DNA from: Arthrobacter pityocampae
Lineage (GTDB): Bacteria > Actinomycetota > Actinomycetes > Actinomycetales > Micrococcaceae
NCBI RefSeq assembly: GCF_002927275.1
Contig: NZ_PRKW01000001.1
Span: 372,001 to 436,000, forward strand
DNA: 64,000 bases
Direction: 5' to 3'
Shown here: one piece after another, positions 63,062 to 64,000 of the stretch
How positions within the stretch are numbered: position 1 is the first letter of the stretch
Layout: each line of letters starts with the position of its first letter
Notes under the pieces: model-generated
The model's database searches: none
The model's input: only the letters and a program-made list of their open reading frames with translations
What the model was told of the DNA's origin: nothing
Program-made: the position numbers and the translations under genes

Positions 63062-64000
63062 CTACCCATGGTGCCTTCCCATTTTAGCACCTTCCCGCTC
63101 CACCGCCAGCCGGAGGACCCGCCATGCCCCGGGCGTGTCGCCCGCGCCGATCAGGCGATGCAGAGTCTCCTCGGCGGCCGAGGCACCGGCCTCTCCCACG
63201 GCGAGCGTCAGCACGCTGGGACCCGCCCCGGAGATGGTGCTGGCGAATCCGGCGGCGCGCAGTGCACGCAGCAGCGTGGCGCTCGGCAGCATGGCCGGGG
63301 CACGGAAGTCCTGGTGGATCGCGTCCTGCGTGGCAGGGAACAGCAGGGACGGATTCCTGCCGAGCGCCTGCACGAGAAGGGCCGCCCGGCCGGCGTTGGC
63401 CGCGGCGGCGGAGTGGGACACGGACGCCGGCAGCAGCGCCCGTGCGCTCTCGGTGGAGAGCGACAGGTCGGGAACCGCGAGGACCGGGATGACGTCCGGG
63501 TGCACCTCGACGCGTGTGCTGTGGAACGCGCGTCCGCTCTCCCACGAGATCGCGAGGGCCCCCATGAGGGCGGGAGCCACGTTGTCCGGGTGTCCCTCGA
63601 TGGAGGCGGCCCACTGCAGGAGGTGTGCGGCGTCCATCTGCTCGTGGGCCGGCAGCAGCGCGTTGCCCGCGAGGACCCCCGCGACGATCGCGGACGCGGA
63701 GGACCCCATGCCTCGGCCGTGCGGGATCACGTTCACGGTGTCGAGCTCGAGCCCCGGGGCGCGACGACCGGCCCGGTGGAGCGTACTGATCAGGGATCGC
63801 GCCACGAGGTGGCGGCCGTCGAGCGGCAGTTCCCCGGCGCCCTCGCCCGTGGGGCGTACCGTCGTCGAACCCGACGACGTCGTGCGGACGCGCACGGTGT
63901 CGCGGAGCGAGAGCGCGAGCCCGAGCGCATCGAACCCCGGCCCGAGATTCGCGCTCGTGGCGGGGACCGTGACCTCGACGTCCTGGCCGGCGTCGACGAC
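63062..64000 (-). CDS. thrB: Homoserine kinase, cut at the right window edge
   Basis: ThrB phosphorylates homoserine in threonine synthesis. The visible part lacks only the first codons. It shows the GHMP motif 1 PATSANLGPGFDALG at the edge, motif 2 IPHGRGMGSSASAIVAG, AASIEGHPDNVAPAL and motif 3 STISGAGPSVLTLA near the C-terminus. Position before rho matches the conserved actinobacterial order thrB-rho. The start codon lies outside the window. Confidence 0.95.
   Translation of the reverse strand, partial: VVDAGQDVEVTVPATSANLGPGFDALGLALSLRDTVRVRTTSSGSTTVRPTGEGAGELPLDGRHLVARSLISTLHRAGRRAPGLELDTVNVIPHGRGMGSSASAIVAGVLAGNALLPAHEQMDAAHLLQWAASIEGHPDNVAPALMGALAISWESGRAFHSTRVEVHPDVIPVLAVPDLSLSTESARALLPASVSHSAAAANAGRAALLVQALGRNPSLLFPATQDAIHQDFRAPAMLPSATLLRALRAAGFASTISGAGPSVLTLAVGEAGASAAEETLHRLIGAGDTPGAWRVLRLAVEREGAKMGRHHG

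Overview
The window reads as a chromosomal segment of a high-GC Gram-positive actinobacterium, most likely a Micrococcales member of the Arthrobacter type. The evidence is the roughly 70 percent GC content, the actinobacterial families present (NucS, DUF2550, DUF2017, DUF3039, DUF6318, the Rho with a long Arg/Gly/Asn insertion), the conserved block thrB-rho-prfA-prmC-tsaC-wecA-atpIBEFHAGDC, and the many start codons placed 5 to 8 bases after a -10 hexamer. No rRNA, tRNA, prophage, insertion sequence or CRISPR array is visible. The two window edges cut a cysteine desulfurase gene (left) and thrB (right).

Layout: 1-4900 (minus) is the NAD de novo operon nrtR-nadA-nadB-nadC-nifS, headed by a 23-bp palindrome that should be the NrtR operator. 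4997-8679 holds an alpha/beta hydrolase, a soluble Ser/Thr kinase, a 51-residue acidic protein and an MFS transporter. 8751-14188 has sbcC-sbcD and a divergent ADP-ribosylglycohydrolase-like gene. 14270-18317 has an SDR, a DnaQ-like exonuclease with a BRCT domain, a HAD hydrolase, a GNAT enzyme and a DedA protein. 18423-22612 (minus) is the cluster clpS-DUF2017-murI-MBL hydrolase-rph-rdgB. Divergent from it, pncB-pncA (22691-24681) supplies NAD by salvage. A DEAH helicase, MFS exporter, DUF3039 protein, DUF222-HNH nuclease, a lower-GC pair of exported proteins (lipoprotein plus PKD protein), an ABC transporter, an old yellow enzyme, a thioredoxin-fold/TPR protein and a large membrane protein fill 24741-38054.

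38334-42914 carries an AI-2E type permease, an alpha/beta hydrolase, a small zinc-ribbon-like protein divergent from nucS (mismatch repair endonuclease) and nagA. 42948-51394 (minus) is the complete F1Fo ATP synthase operon with DUF2550 at its end. 51531-58422 is a cell-surface glycan set (WecA-like transferase, PglF-like dehydratase, two GT2 glycosyltransferases, a sugar epimerase-like protein) around tsaC. 58419-64000 (minus) is prmC, prfA, rho and thrB.

Cross-cutting observations: about fifteen genes look leaderless. Short tandem duplications sit at or near the stop codons of several genes. Two large palindromes occupy the rho-prfA gap, where other actinobacteria carry rpmE. I found no single convincing novel system; the best candidates for follow-up are the nucS-linked zinc protein, the low-GC exported pair, the degenerate ADP-ribosylglycohydrolase and the rho-prfA palindromes. 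All function calls come from reading translated sequence without database searches.
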